Assembly: GCA_021815925.1 (NCBI GenBank) | Contig: JAKAZL010000001.1 | Location: forward strand, 88,463-152,462 | DNA: 64,000 bases | Origin: Pseudomonadota bacterium | GTDB lineage: Bacteria; Pseudomonadota; Gammaproteobacteria; Steroidobacterales; Steroidobacteraceae | Direction of reading: 5' to 3' | In this document: positions 36,613-45,504 of the stretch, piece after piece | Numbering within the stretch: position 1 is the stretch's first letter | Layout of the letters: the number at the start of each line of letters is the position of its first letter | Position numbers and translations under genes: made by a program | Notes under the pieces: generated by a model | What the model was told of the DNA's origin: nothing | The model's input: only the letters and a program-made list of their open reading frames with translations | Databases searched by the model: none

Positions 36613-36663
36613 TTCACATTTGAGCTGCTTCCAATGATAATATGATGCACCTTCCGGTGCATC
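36613..36663 (+). promoter_or_regulatory. sigma-70-like promoter and hairpin at the start of the Hyf-like operon
   Basis: TTCACA (36613-36618), a 17-base spacer and GATAAT (36636-36641) make a good housekeeping promoter, predicting a start near 36648, that is inside the first codons of the annotated hyfB. A perfect hairpin with arms GATGCACC and GGTGCATC and a 4-base loop covers 36644-36663. The site may be an operator for the adjacent RHH protein. Confidence 0.55.
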
Positions 36664-38681
36664 CTGTGATCACCCTATCGCCCATGCTGCTCGTCGGCTG
36701 CGTCGCGCTCTTGCTGGGCTGGACGGCGATTGGGCTCGCCGGTCTGCTGCGCCCGCGCAGCGTCGTCCTCTCCGGCCGCGTCCTGTTTCCGCTCGGGGCG
36801 CTGCTCGGATTCGCCCTCGCGGTGCTGGCCGGGGCAAGCCTGCTCGGCGGGGGCATCGAGCGGCTGGTGCTGCCCCTCGGACTGCCCGGTCTGCCGGCGC
36901 ACCTGCGGCTCGATCCGCTCTCGAGCGCCTTCCTGGTGCTGCTCGGGGCGGCCTCCGGCGGGATCTCGTTGTTCGCGGGCGGGTATTTCCGCGCCGGGGA
37001 GGGCGCAGCCCCCGGGCTGCTGTGCCTGCAGTACCACCTGTTTCTGGCCAGCATGGGGCTGGTGCTGCTCGCCGATGACGCCTACAGCTTCCTCGTAGCC
37101 TGGGAGGCCATGGCGCTGTCCTCCTATTTCCTGGTCACGACCCAGCACCGCCTTGCCGAGATCCGTCGCGCCGGATTCCTCTATCTGCTCATGGCGCACG
37201 TCGGGGCGATCTGCCTGCTGCTCGCGTTCGGGGTGCTGCAGGGCGGCAGCGGGCTGTTCACCTTTGCCGCCATGCGCGCGGCGCATCTGTCCCCGGGCTG
37301 GGCGGCAGCGGCCTTCCTGCTCGCGCTCCTCGGTTTCGGGGCCAAGGCGGGTCTGGTGCCGCTGCATGTGTGGTTGCCGGAAGCACACCCGGCGGCACCC
37401 TCGCCGGTCTCGGCGCTCATGAGCGGCGTGATGCTCAAGACCGCCGTGTACGGCGTGCTGCGGGTCGGGCTTGATCTGCTCGGGCACCCGGTCTGGTGGT
37501 GGGGGCTCGCGCCGCTCGCCCTGGGGCTGCTCACGATCGTCTATGGGGCGTTGTTCGCGGCCGTACAGACGGACATGAAACGCCTGCTCGCATACTCCTC
37601 GGTCGAGAACATCGGCATCGCCTTCACGGGCGTCGGTCTGACGATGGTCTTTGCCGGCTCGGGCATGCCGGTGGTGGCGGCGCTCGCCTTGTTGGCCACG
37701 CTCTATCACTGCCTCAACCACTCGTTCATGAAGAGTCTGCTGTTCCTCGGCACCGGGGCGGTGCTGCACGCCACCGGCGAGCGCAACCTCGGACGTCTTG
37801 GCGGGCTGATGCACCGCATGCCGTGGGTCGCCTGGCTGACGCTGGTCGGGACGCTGGCGATCGCGGGCCTGCCGCCGCTCAATGGTTTCGTGTCGGAGTG
37901 GCTGCTGCTGCAGTCGTTCCTGTTCACCGATGGCCTGCCGCACGCGCTGGTGAATCTGCTGATCCCGATGGGCGCGGCACTCGTGGCGCTCGGCGCAGCG
38001 CTCGCCGGCTATGTCATGGTCAAGTTCTACGGCATCATCTTTCTCGGCCAGCCGCGCGAGGCCTCGCTGGTCCACGCCCACGACTGCGGTTGGCTCGAGC
38101 GGATCGGGCTGCTGTGGCTCGCACTCGGCTGCGTGTTGCTCGGCCTGTTTCCGCTGCAGGTCATCGGGGCGCTCGGTGCGGTCACCGCCGAGCTGGTGGG
38201 AGCCGTCGTTCCGCAGGCCTCGCCCCATTGGTGGCTGCTCGCCCCGGTGCCCGGGCGCCCGGTGTCCTATGGGCCGGTGGTGTTCCTGACAGCCACTCTC
38301 GCGGTGGTGCTCATGACGGTGCTGATCGTGCGCCTGACCTATCGTCAGCGCGTGCGGCGAGCCCCGGCCTGGGACTGCGGCTTCGGCGCTCTCACGGCGC
38401 GCATGCAGGACACCGCCGAGGGATTCGGGCAGCCGATCCGGCACATTTTCCAGCCGTTCTTCGAGATCGAGCGGGAGTTGCCCGCGCCTGCGGATCGCGC
38501 GCCGCGCTATCGCATCGCCATCGCGGAGCGGATCTGGAAGCTTCTCTACGAGCCGCTGGTCCGCGCCGTCGAGCGTCTCGCCAACACGGTCGCGCGCGTG
38601 CAGCAGGGGCGGATCTCCGTCTACCTGCTCTACAGCTTCGCAACCCTGCTCGTGCTGCTGGCGGTGGCGATGGCCTCATGA
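36642..38681 (+). CDS. hyfB: hydrogenase-4 component B-like antiporter subunit
   Basis: Up to 679 residues, a NuoL/HyfB-type proton-translocating membrane subunit with about fourteen or more helices. The antiporter core is clear: VAWEAMALSSYFLV with the key Glu, FGAKAGLVPLHVWLPEAHP with Lys and His, and a later QTDMKRLLAYSSVENIG. The C-terminal tail (FGQPIRHIFQPFFEIERELP) is the HyfB/HycC signature. The true start may be ATG 36684, because a promoter and hairpin cover 36642. It is the first gene of a six-gene Hyf-like complex; the next gene overlaps by ATGA. Confidence 0.9.
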   Translation: MMHLPVHPVITLSPMLLVGCVALLLGWTAIGLAGLLRPRSVVLSGRVLFPLGALLGFALAVLAGASLLGGGIERLVLPLGLPGLPAHLRLDPLSSAFLVLLGAASGGISLFAGGYFRAGEGAAPGLLCLQYHLFLASMGLVLLADDAYSFLVAWEAMALSSYFLVTTQHRLAEIRRAGFLYLLMAHVGAICLLLAFGVLQGGSGLFTFAAMRAAHLSPGWAAAAFLLALLGFGAKAGLVPLHVWLPEAHPAAPSPVSALMSGVMLKTAVYGVLRVGLDLLGHPVWWWGLAPLALGLLTIVYGALFAAVQTDMKRLLAYSSVENIGIAFTGVGLTMVFAGSGMPVVAALALLATLYHCLNHSFMKSLLFLGTGAVLHATGERNLGRLGGLMHRMPWVAWLTLVGTLAIAGLPPLNGFVSEWLLLQSFLFTDGLPHALVNLLIPMGAALVALGAALAGYVMVKFYGIIFLGQPREASLVHAHDCGWLERIGLLWLALGCVLLGLFPLQVIGALGAVTAELVGAVVPQASPHWWLLAPVPGRPVSYGPVVFLTATLAVVLMTVLIVRLTYRQRVRRAPAWDCGFGALTARMQDTAEGFGQPIRHIFQPFFEIERELPAPADRAPRYRIAIAERIWKLLYEPLVRAVERLANTVARVQQGRISVYLLYSFATLLVLLAVAMAS

Positions 38682-39628
38682 GCGCGATCGAGTGGATCAC
38701 CCAGGTGCTCGAGGTGGCGCTGGCACTGGCGGCCGCCCCGGTGTTCCTCGGCTGGCTGAACCAGTGCCGTGCGTGGCTGCAGAACCGCCGCGCGCCGAGC
38801 CTCTGGCTGCCCTACCGCAACCTGCGCAAGCTCTTTCACAAGGAGGCGGTGATCGCCGAGAACGCCTCGCCGCTGTTTCGGATCGCGCCCTACGTCGTCT
38901 TCGGCGCAATGGCATTGGCCGCCGGAATCATCCCGTCCATGGGCACGCAGCTGCCGCTGGTCGTCTCGGCGGATGCGATCGCACTGGTCGGCCTGTTCGC
39001 TGCAGCCCGCATGTTCATGACGCTCGCCGCAATGGACGTCGGCACCGCCTTCGGCACGCTCGGCGCCCGTCGCGAGATGATGGTGGGGTTCCTCGCCGAA
39101 CCGGCGCTGCTGATGGTGATCTTCGTGGCCTCCATGCTCTCCTCGAGCACGGCGTTGCCGGTGATCACCCGCAATCTCGCCTCCGGGCACCTCGGGCTGT
39201 CCCCCGGACTGGCCTTCAGCGCCGTCGCATTCGTGCTCGTGCTGCTGGCCGAGAATGCGCGCATTCCGGTCGACAATCCGGCCACGCATCTCGAGCTCAC
39301 CATGATCCACGAGGCGATGGTGCTCGAATACTCCGCGCGCCATCTGGCGCTGATCGAATGGGCCGCGCAGCTGAAGCTGTTCAATTACGTCTGCATCGGC
39401 TTCGCGCTGTTTCTGCCCTGGGGCGTGGCGCGCGCCCAGATCGGGCCGCTCGGCCTGCTGGTGGCCATTCCGGCGCTCGCGGCGAAGCTGGCCGCCGCCG
39501 GCGCGGGCCTGGCGCTTATTGAGACGGTGTCGGCCAAGATGCGGGTGATGCGCATTCCGGAGTTCCTCGCGAGCGCATTCCTGTTCGCGGTCCTGGGTCT
39601 GCTGGTGCACGTGCTGCTGGGAGCGTGA
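38678..39628 (+). CDS. hyfC: hydrogenase-4 component C-like membrane subunit (NuoH-like)
   Basis: 316-residue membrane protein of the HyfC/HycD/NuoH family, which forms the quinone-like connecting module between the peripheral arm and the antiporter subunits. Key blocks include PYRNLRKLFHKEAVI, LAENARIPVDNPATHLELTM with the acidic residues of the E-channel, and EAMVLEYSARHLALIEWA. Eight membrane helices are apparent. The ATG overlaps the hyfB stop (ATGA), and the downstream hyfE overlaps in turn. Confidence 0.93.
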   Translation: MSAIEWITQVLEVALALAAAPVFLGWLNQCRAWLQNRRAPSLWLPYRNLRKLFHKEAVIAENASPLFRIAPYVVFGAMALAAGIIPSMGTQLPLVVSADAIALVGLFAAARMFMTLAAMDVGTAFGTLGARREMMVGFLAEPALLMVIFVASMLSSSTALPVITRNLASGHLGLSPGLAFSAVAFVLVLLAENARIPVDNPATHLELTMIHEAMVLEYSARHLALIEWAAQLKLFNYVCIGFALFLPWGVARAQIGPLGLLVAIPALAAKLAAAGAGLALIETVSAKMRVMRIPEFLASAFLFAVLGLLVHVLLGA

Positions 39629-40302
39629 CTGCGATGACACATCTGACCCTGGGCCAACAGCTGCTCGATTCGTGCGCAGCGCTGCTGCTGCTGCTGTCCT
39701 TCGCGATGCTCTCGCAGCGGCGCGTGGTGACGCTCGTCAACCTCTACGCGGTGCAAGGCGCGGTGCTCACCGCCGCGACGCTGCTGCTCGCCTGGCGGAC
39801 GGGCGAGGGACACCTTTATCTCTCGGCCGCGCTCACCCTCGGGCTGAAGGTGGCGTTCCTGCCCTGGCTGCTGCACCGGTTGATCCGCCGACTCGGGGTG
39901 TACTGGGATACCGAGCCGTTGCTGAACGTGTCCGGAACCATGCTCGTGGGCCTCGTGATCGTGGTGTTCGCCTTCGCGTTGGCGCAACCGATCACGCTGC
40001 TCGCGAGCACCGCCACGCGCAGCGCAGTCGGGATTGCCGTGAGCGTTGTGCTGCTCGCCTTCCTCATGATGATCACGCGCCGCAAGGCCATGTCGCAGGT
40101 GGTGGGATTCCTGTCGATGGAGAACGGGGTGTTCTTCGGCGCCATGAGCGCCAGTTACGGCATGCCGATGGTCGTTGAGCTCGGCGTCGCCCTCGATGTG
40201 CTGGTGGGCGTGCTGGTGCTCGGGGTGTTCTTCTTCCAGATCCGCGAGCGCTTCGAGAGCCTCGACCTGCATCACCTCGAGGCACTGAAGGAGCACGAGT
40301 AG
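39625..40302 (+). CDS. hyfE: hydrogenase-4 component E-like membrane subunit
   Basis: 225-residue membrane protein with six to seven helices in the HyfE family, related to NuoK/MrpC with extra helices. The segment FLPWLLHRLIRRLGVYWDTEPLLN and the C-terminal GFLSMENGVFFGAMSASYGMP are recognisable. A GTG at 39625 overlaps the hyfC stop; an ATG at 39634 is an equally possible start. It is part of the proton-conducting arm of the complex. Confidence 0.9.
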   Translation: MTAMTHLTLGQQLLDSCAALLLLLSFAMLSQRRVVTLVNLYAVQGAVLTAATLLLAWRTGEGHLYLSAALTLGLKVAFLPWLLHRLIRRLGVYWDTEPLLNVSGTMLVGLVIVVFAFALAQPITLLASTATRSAVGIAVSVVLLAFLMMITRRKAMSQVVGFLSMENGVFFGAMSASYGMPMVVELGVALDVLVGVLVLGVFFFQIRERFESLDLHHLEALKEHE

Positions 40303-40303
40303 G

Positions 40304-41761
40304 ATGGAGCTGCTGCTACTGCTGGCCGTTCCGATCACGGGCGCTGCCCTGCTTGGGATTCTCGGTGCGCATCGGCGCGCACCGGAGCTCAATGCCGCGT
40401 TCAGCCTGGCGACGCTGCTCGCCGCCGGCGCGCTTGCGGCCCGGGTGATCCGCCACGGCGATCTGCTGCTCGGGGCCGAGCAGTTCTACATCGACCCCTT
40501 CAACGTCTTTCTGGTGGCGCTGACCGCCTTCGTGGGGCTGACCACGGCGCTGTTCTCCCGGCCCTACATGCGCGTCGAGCTCGAGCATGGCCGCGTCACG
40601 CCCGGGCGGCTGCGGCTCTACCACGCGATGTATCAGCTGTTCATGTTCACCATGCTGCTGGCGCTGACGACCAACAACATGGGGCTGATGTGGGTGGCCA
40701 TGGAGGGCGCGACGCTCTCGACGGTCCTGCTGGTGACCCTGTACCGCACGCCGGAGAGTCTCGAGGCGGGCTGGAAGTACTTCATACTCTGCGGTGTCGG
40801 CATCGCCCAGGCGCTGTTCGGGACCATCCTGCTGTACGTCGCCGCCGGCAAGGTGCTCGGCGCGCAGGGCATGACGGCGCTGCTCTGGACGCATCTGGAT
40901 GCGGTGAAATCGCAGCTCGAGCCGACGGTGCTGGCGCTGGCGTTCGTGTTCCTGCTCATCGGCTACGGCACCAAGGTCGGTCTGGTGCCGTTGCACAGCT
41001 GGCTGCCCGATGCGCACGCCGAGGGGCCGACCCCGATCTCCGCCGTACTCTCGGGCCTGCTGCTCAACGTTGCGCTCTACGCGGTGGTGCGCAGCAAGGT
41101 GCTGGTGGAAGGGGCGCTGCACTCGCGCCTGCCCTCGATGATGCTCATGGGCTTCGGCCTGCTGTCGGTGGTGCTGGCCTCACTGCTGCTGTGGCGCCAG
41201 CGCGATATCAAGCGGCTGTTCGCGTATTCCTCCATCGAGCACATGGGCATCGCGACATTCGCCTTCGGGATGGGCGGTCCGATGGCCAATTTCGCGGCGC
41301 TCCTGCACATGACGGTGCACTCGCTGACCAAGTCCTCGATTTTCTTCACGGCCGGTCACGCCGCGCAGAAGGCCGGTACGCAGCTGATGGAGCAGATCCG
41401 CGGCCTCATCACGCTCTCACCCACGGTGGGCTGGGGTCTGATGCTCGGCTCGCTCGCTATCCTCGGGGTGCCGCCCTTTGGCGTGTTCGCCAGCGAGTTC
41501 CTCATCCTGACGACCGCCATGCATGCCCAGCCCTGGGCCACCCCGATCCTCCTGGGGGCGCTGGCCGTCGCCTTCGCCGGGATTTTCTCCAAGGTGCAGC
41601 CCATGGTGTTCGGTGAGACCAGCGGGCGCCGACTGCCGCATCCGCCGGCGTTGCTGCCGGTATTCGCGCACCTGGCCATCGTGCTGATGCTGGGACTGTA
41701 CATCCCGCCGTACCTCGCCGAGTGGTACCGCGCAGCAGCGCACCTGATCGGAGGGCCCTAG
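40304..41761 (+). CDS. hyfF: hydrogenase-4 component F-like antiporter subunit
   Basis: 485-residue NuoN/HyfF-type antiporter-like membrane subunit, the second proton-translocating unit of the complex. The core shows WVAMEGATLSTVLLVTLYR with the conserved Glu, YGTKVGLVPLHSWLPDAHAE with Lys/His, RDIKRLFAYSSIEHMG and HSLTKSSIFFTAGH. It starts one base after the hyfE stop. No HyfD-like third antiporter is present, so the complex has two antiporter modules. Confidence 0.93.
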   Translation: MELLLLLAVPITGAALLGILGAHRRAPELNAAFSLATLLAAGALAARVIRHGDLLLGAEQFYIDPFNVFLVALTAFVGLTTALFSRPYMRVELEHGRVTPGRLRLYHAMYQLFMFTMLLALTTNNMGLMWVAMEGATLSTVLLVTLYRTPESLEAGWKYFILCGVGIAQALFGTILLYVAAGKVLGAQGMTALLWTHLDAVKSQLEPTVLALAFVFLLIGYGTKVGLVPLHSWLPDAHAEGPTPISAVLSGLLLNVALYAVVRSKVLVEGALHSRLPSMMLMGFGLLSVVLASLLLWRQRDIKRLFAYSSIEHMGIATFAFGMGGPMANFAALLHMTVHSLTKSSIFFTAGHAAQKAGTQLMEQIRGLITLSPTVGWGLMLGSLAILGVPPFGVFASEFLILTTAMHAQPWATPILLGALAVAFAGIFSKVQPMVFGETSGRRLPHPPALLPVFAHLAIVLMLGLYIPPYLAEWYRAAAHLIGGP

Positions 41762-41798
41762 CAATGGGCGCGTTGCGGCGCAGCGCAAGGGGCGGGCG

Positions 41799-43271
41799 AT
41801 GCCGTTGAGGCGTTGGTGGGAGCGCGCACGAACCGTCGCGGGGGCACCCCGCGCCCGGGGCCTGGGGGTTGGCGAGGACGAGTGGCTGCAGGTGGCGCGG
41901 GACGTCGCCGCCTCGGGCGGCACGCTGCTCTCCCTGTGGGCGGGTGAGGATCCGACCGAGGGCCCGAGCGTGTACGGCGCTTATCTCACGGACCCCGGCG
42001 TGCTGCTGATCGAGCTGGCGCTACCGGCTGCGGTGCTGCCGCGCTACCCGGGACTCGAGGAGATTTTTCCGGCGGCGTCGCGGCTGCAGCGGGTGGCATT
42101 CGAGATCAGCGGGGTGCGCGCGAGCGATCCGGACCAACGCCCCTGGCTGGATCACTCGGCACCCTACGAATTCATCCGCGTCGACGGCGAGGGCGTCCAC
42201 GAGATCGCCGTGGGACCGGTGCACGCCGGCACCATCGAGCCGGGGCACTTCCGCTTCTCGGCGGTGGGCGAGAAGGTGCTGCGGCTCGAGCAGCACCTCG
42301 GCTATGCACACAAGGGTATCGAGCAGCGCTTCACGCAACTGCCCATCCTGCAGGGCCATCGTCTGGCGGCACGCATATCGGGCGACTCGGCGGTGGCGTT
42401 CTCCTGGGCCTACTGCCAGGCCCTCGAGGGCATGAGCGGCTGCGAGGTGCCGCCGCGCGCGGTCAGGCTGCGCGCGGTGTGCCTGGAACTCGAGCGTCTC
42501 GCCAATCACCTCGGGGATCTTGGCGCGCTTGGCAACGATGCCGGGTTCGCGTTCGGACTCGCCCAGTTCTCGCGTCTGAAGGAAAATCTCCTGCGTGCGG
42601 TGTCGGCCGCGTTCGGCCGGCGCTACCTGTTCGACGTTCTCGTGCCCGGTGGCCTGGCGATGGATGTGCCGACCGCGGTGGCGGGCGCGCTGCTGCATGC
42701 CGTGCATGCCGTGTGCGCCGAGACGGTCGAACTGCGCGAGATCTACGAGGCGCACGCCGGGGTGCGCGACCGCTTCACGGGTACCGGCTGCCTGGAGCCG
42801 GCGCTCGCGGCTCGGCTCGGAGTGCTCGGACTTGTCGGCCGCGCGAGCGGGCAGGAGCGCGACCTGCGTGTTGGCCTGCCGTGGCCGCCCTACACGGAGC
42901 TGCCGGTTGCGATGTGCGTGCAACGTGGGGGGGACGTCGCGGCGCGGGTGGCGGTGCGCTTCGATGAGGTGCAGGAGTCGGGGCGGCTGCTGGGTGAGCT
43001 GCTCGCGGCGCTGCCCGACGGCGGGTTCGCGGCAACACTGGAAGCGCCGGCGTGCGACGCGTTCGGCGTGGGCGTCATCGAGGGCTGGCGCGGGCCGGTA
43101 CTGCTGGCCCTGCAGGCCGGGCCGGGGGGGACGATCCGCCGCTGCCATCCTCACGATCCCTCATGGCAGAACTGGCCGGCACTGGAGTACGCCATCATCG
43201 GCAACATCGTGCCGGACTTTCCGCTCATCAATAAATCCTTCAATCTCGCCTACAGCGGCGTGGATCTGTGA
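41799..43271 (+). CDS. HyfG/HycE-like large subunit lacking the NiFe cysteine ligands
   Basis: 490 residues: an N-terminal NuoC-like domain (about 1-125) fused to a NuoD/hydrogenase large-subunit-like domain. In real NiFe enzymes the first ligand motif is R-x-C-G-x-C; here residues 192-197 read RISGDS, so both cysteines are serine. The usual DPC-x2-C motif near the C-terminus is also absent: the chain ends FNLAYSGVDL. Without these four ligands it cannot hold a NiFe centre and should not be called a hydrogenase. The flanks (GYAHKGIEQRF, LERLANHLGDLGALGNDAGF, IIGNIVPDFPLINKSF) are well conserved, so this is a specialised protein and not a decaying gene. It belongs to the Ehr (energy-converting-hydrogenase-related) group. 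Confidence 0.9.
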   Translation: MPLRRWWERARTVAGAPRARGLGVGEDEWLQVARDVAASGGTLLSLWAGEDPTEGPSVYGAYLTDPGVLLIELALPAAVLPRYPGLEEIFPAASRLQRVAFEISGVRASDPDQRPWLDHSAPYEFIRVDGEGVHEIAVGPVHAGTIEPGHFRFSAVGEKVLRLEQHLGYAHKGIEQRFTQLPILQGHRLAARISGDSAVAFSWAYCQALEGMSGCEVPPRAVRLRAVCLELERLANHLGDLGALGNDAGFAFGLAQFSRLKENLLRAVSAAFGRRYLFDVLVPGGLAMDVPTAVAGALLHAVHAVCAETVELREIYEAHAGVRDRFTGTGCLEPALAARLGVLGLVGRASGQERDLRVGLPWPPYTELPVAMCVQRGGDVAARVAVRFDEVQESGRLLGELLAALPDGGFAATLEAPACDAFGVGVIEGWRGPVLLALQAGPGGTIRRCHPHDPSWQNWPALEYAIIGNIVPDFPLINKSFNLAYSGVDL

Positions 43272-43777
43272 CCATGCTCAAGACGCTGCACAAGATCGTC
43301 TCGGTGGGCCTGGTGTCGGAAGCGGTGCCCCCAATCGATGAGCTGCTACGCGTGCGCCGCGTGCTCGACGGGCGGATTGCCGCGGTGCTCGGTCGCGCGC
43401 TGTGCATCCGTCATGTGGACGCCGGTTCCTGCAACGGTTGTGAGCTGGAGATCCAGGCGCTCGGCAATCCCTATTACAACCTCGAGGGGTGCAACATCCG
43501 CTTCGTCGCCAGCCCCCGCCATGCCGATATGCTGCTGGTCACCGGCCCGGTGGTGCGGAATATGGAGGCGGCGTTGCGGCGCGTCTACGCGGCTGCCCCG
43601 GATCCGAAGCTGGTGGTGGCGCTCGGCGACTGCGGCTGCACCGGCGGTGTGCTCGGCGAGTGCCCCGCGTCCCTGGGTCGCGTCGCGAACGTCATTCCGG
43701 TGGATGTGGCCGTTCCGGGCTGCCCGCCGAGTCCGGTGCGGATCCTGCAGGGGATTCTGACCGCGATCGGTGCTTGA
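43268..43777 (+). CDS. hyfI: HyfI/NuoB-like small subunit with Fe-S cluster cysteines
   Basis: 169-residue NuoB/HyfI-type subunit. The 4Fe-4S (N2-type) ligands are present: GSCNGCE, GDCGCTGGVLGEC and PGCPPSP. It would sit between the large subunit and the membrane arm and hand electrons to a site near HyfC. A GTG at 43268 overlaps the stop of the large subunit (GTGA); an ATG at 43274 is an alternative. It is the last gene of the operon. No HyfH-like polyferredoxin and no hydrogenase maturation genes are encoded here. Confidence 0.92.
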   Translation: MTMLKTLHKIVSVGLVSEAVPPIDELLRVRRVLDGRIAAVLGRALCIRHVDAGSCNGCELEIQALGNPYYNLEGCNIRFVASPRHADMLLVTGPVVRNMEAALRRVYAAAPDPKLVVALGDCGCTGGVLGECPASLGRVANVIPVDVAVPGCPPSPVRILQGILTAIGA

Positions 43778-43793
43778 ACGGGCGCCGCACGGC

Positions 43794-45209
43794 TCACGGT
43801 GTCGAGGCGATAATCCACGGCGCGGTCTTCATCAGCGCGTCGAGACATTGACCATCGATGGCGCTGTCGCGCTCGCGCTCCATCAGGGCGAGGGCCTGCT
43901 CGAGCGCAATGGCGCCGCGGTACGGGCGGGCAGCCGTGATGGCGTCGAAGATGTCAGCGGCGGTGATGATTCGTGTTTCGAGCAAAATGGCATCACCGGC
44001 GAGACCCTTGGGGTAGCCCGTGCCGTCGGGTCGCTCGTGATGCGCGCCGGCGATCGGGGCGATCTCGCCGAATACACGCACGCGCAGCAGGATGTCCTCG
44101 GTGAAGCGTGCATGCCTCTTTACCGCCTCCCACTCCTCGGCAGCGAGTCGCCCCGGCTTGTCGAGGATCCCGTTGCTCACGCCCAGCTTGCCGATGTCGT
44201 GCAGCAGCGCACCGCGGCGTAGCCAGCGACGTCGGCGCGCGTCCATGCCCAGTTCGACGGCGATCGCATCGGCGTATTGCGCCACGCGTTGACTGTGTCC
44301 ATAGGTGAAACTGCTCTTCGCGTCGATGACGTCGGCGAACGCCTCGGCGATCGAGTCGAGCCGCTCTTCGTCGATCACGATGGTGTGCGCCGCCGGCTCG
44401 AGGGCCCAAACGCGCTCCTCCAGGTCGGGCTCGCGCAGCCCGGACCAAAGCGCAGTGTGCTTCGCCGCGGCGAGGAATGCCGCGGCAACTTCGGGGTCGA
44501 ACCATGAGCCGATGCGGCGGCGCACCTCCGTGCACGCGCTCTGCTCGCCCGCGACGGTGTTGAAGACATCTACAACCTGTGCGAGCAGCGCGATCCTTGC
44601 GTTGAGTGGTATCGCCGCTGCGCGCAGTCCCTGCGGGCGTCCGTGGCCGTTCCAATGCTCGTCGAGGCTGAAGATGCCCTCAGCAACGCTCTCGCCAAAC
44701 CCCAGCCGTCGGACGATGTCCGCGCCGCGCTCGCAGCGCGTGTGCACCAATTCGGTGGCGAGCCGCTCGCCGTTGCGATAGAGATTGATCAGCCGCTTGA
44801 CGCGCTCGCGCAGCGCCTCGCCTGGGCCAGCGTGACGCAGCACGAAGCGCGCGAGTTGCAGCATGCTTTGCGAATCGACCTGCTTGAAATTCCGTTTGGT
44901 GACAAGCTCATCGCCGCCGTAGAGCTCCCACAGCCGTGCGGCATTGCTGCTGCAGCCGGTGTCCTTCAGTAACAGCGTGTAGTACAGCTGTGAGAGTGCA
45001 CCGGGGTCCAGACCCAGCGCCCGGCCGGTATGCATGCCTATCCAGCAGCATCGCAGGCAATGGCCCGGCGGTTGGCCCTCGGTGAGGTCGAGCGCATAGC
45101 TCAATGCACCGATAATCTGCGCGAGGCGCAGCGTCCCGGAAAGCTCCCCGTAGCACAACGCGCGCTTGAGCCGGTCGGGGCGGCCGGACGGTTCGACGAC
45201 GGCGTTCAT
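43794..45209 (-). CDS. HD-GYP domain protein, probable c-di-GMP phosphodiesterase
   Basis: 471 residues with two related halves. The C-terminal half is a complete HD-GYP domain: YGHSQRVAQYADAIA, GALLHDIGKLGVSN and HHERPDGTGYPKGL, the set that hydrolyses cyclic di-GMP. The N-terminal half repeats the fold in degraded form (LYYTLLLKDTGC, SLDEHWNGHGRPQGL, NARIALLAQVVDVF) and lacks the HD pair, so it may be regulatory. ATG 45209 follows GGAG. No sensor domain or membrane segment is seen, suggesting a cytoplasmic protein. The gene converges on the Hyf-like operon with 16 bases between stops. Confidence 0.92.
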   Translation of the reverse strand: MNAVVEPSGRPDRLKRALCYGELSGTLRLAQIIGALSYALDLTEGQPPGHCLRCCWIGMHTGRALGLDPGALSQLYYTLLLKDTGCSSNAARLWELYGGDELVTKRNFKQVDSQSMLQLARFVLRHAGPGEALRERVKRLINLYRNGERLATELVHTRCERGADIVRRLGFGESVAEGIFSLDEHWNGHGRPQGLRAAAIPLNARIALLAQVVDVFNTVAGEQSACTEVRRRIGSWFDPEVAAAFLAAAKHTALWSGLREPDLEERVWALEPAAHTIVIDEERLDSIAEAFADVIDAKSSFTYGHSQRVAQYADAIAVELGMDARRRRWLRRGALLHDIGKLGVSNGILDKPGRLAAEEWEAVKRHARFTEDILLRVRVFGEIAPIAGAHHERPDGTGYPKGLAGDAILLETRIITAADIFDAITAARPYRGAIALEQALALMERERDSAIDGQCLDALMKTAPWIIASTP

Positions 45210-45504
45210 GACGGGTCTCCTTGAGCAGCGAGGGGTCCGGTAAAGCACGTACCGCGCCTCGATCCGGTGGGCCGCTCCCCACGTTATACGGCGCGATGGG
45301 CGCGACGGATGCCGCCGGCGGGCCCGCTCGCCTGCACCCAGAGGGGCTAAGCATGATTTGTACCGAAGCAGGCTGGCGCAGCTCGTGCGCCGGATCACGC
45401 TTCGAAGAAAGCGACCCGGCCCGCCCCGCCCGATGCGGCCGGAGCCGCCCAGGCAGGCGCACTTTTGCGGTGGGTCGCTTTACAGCGCCGGGAGCTTCCG
45501 GTAG
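45210..45504. other. intergenic region upstream of the HD-GYP gene and the asd leader
   Basis: About 300 bases without a believable gene. An open frame runs through it on the plus strand but is not protein-like. It must contain the leftward HD-GYP promoter (TATAAC on the minus strand at 45288-45283 is a weak -10 candidate) and the rightward promoter of the asd leader, which I could not pin down. Confidence 0.5.

Noticed and set aside
34489-36645. 718-codon second-frame open reading frame inside rlmKL
   Set aside because: Arg/Ala-rich frame-shift shadow; rlmKL covers it with both catalytic motifs.
36642-43777. Annotation of the Hyf-like operon as a working hydrogenase-4 or formate hydrogenlyase
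   Set aside because: All four NiFe ligand positions are lost in the large subunit and no maturation or ferredoxin subunit genes are present.
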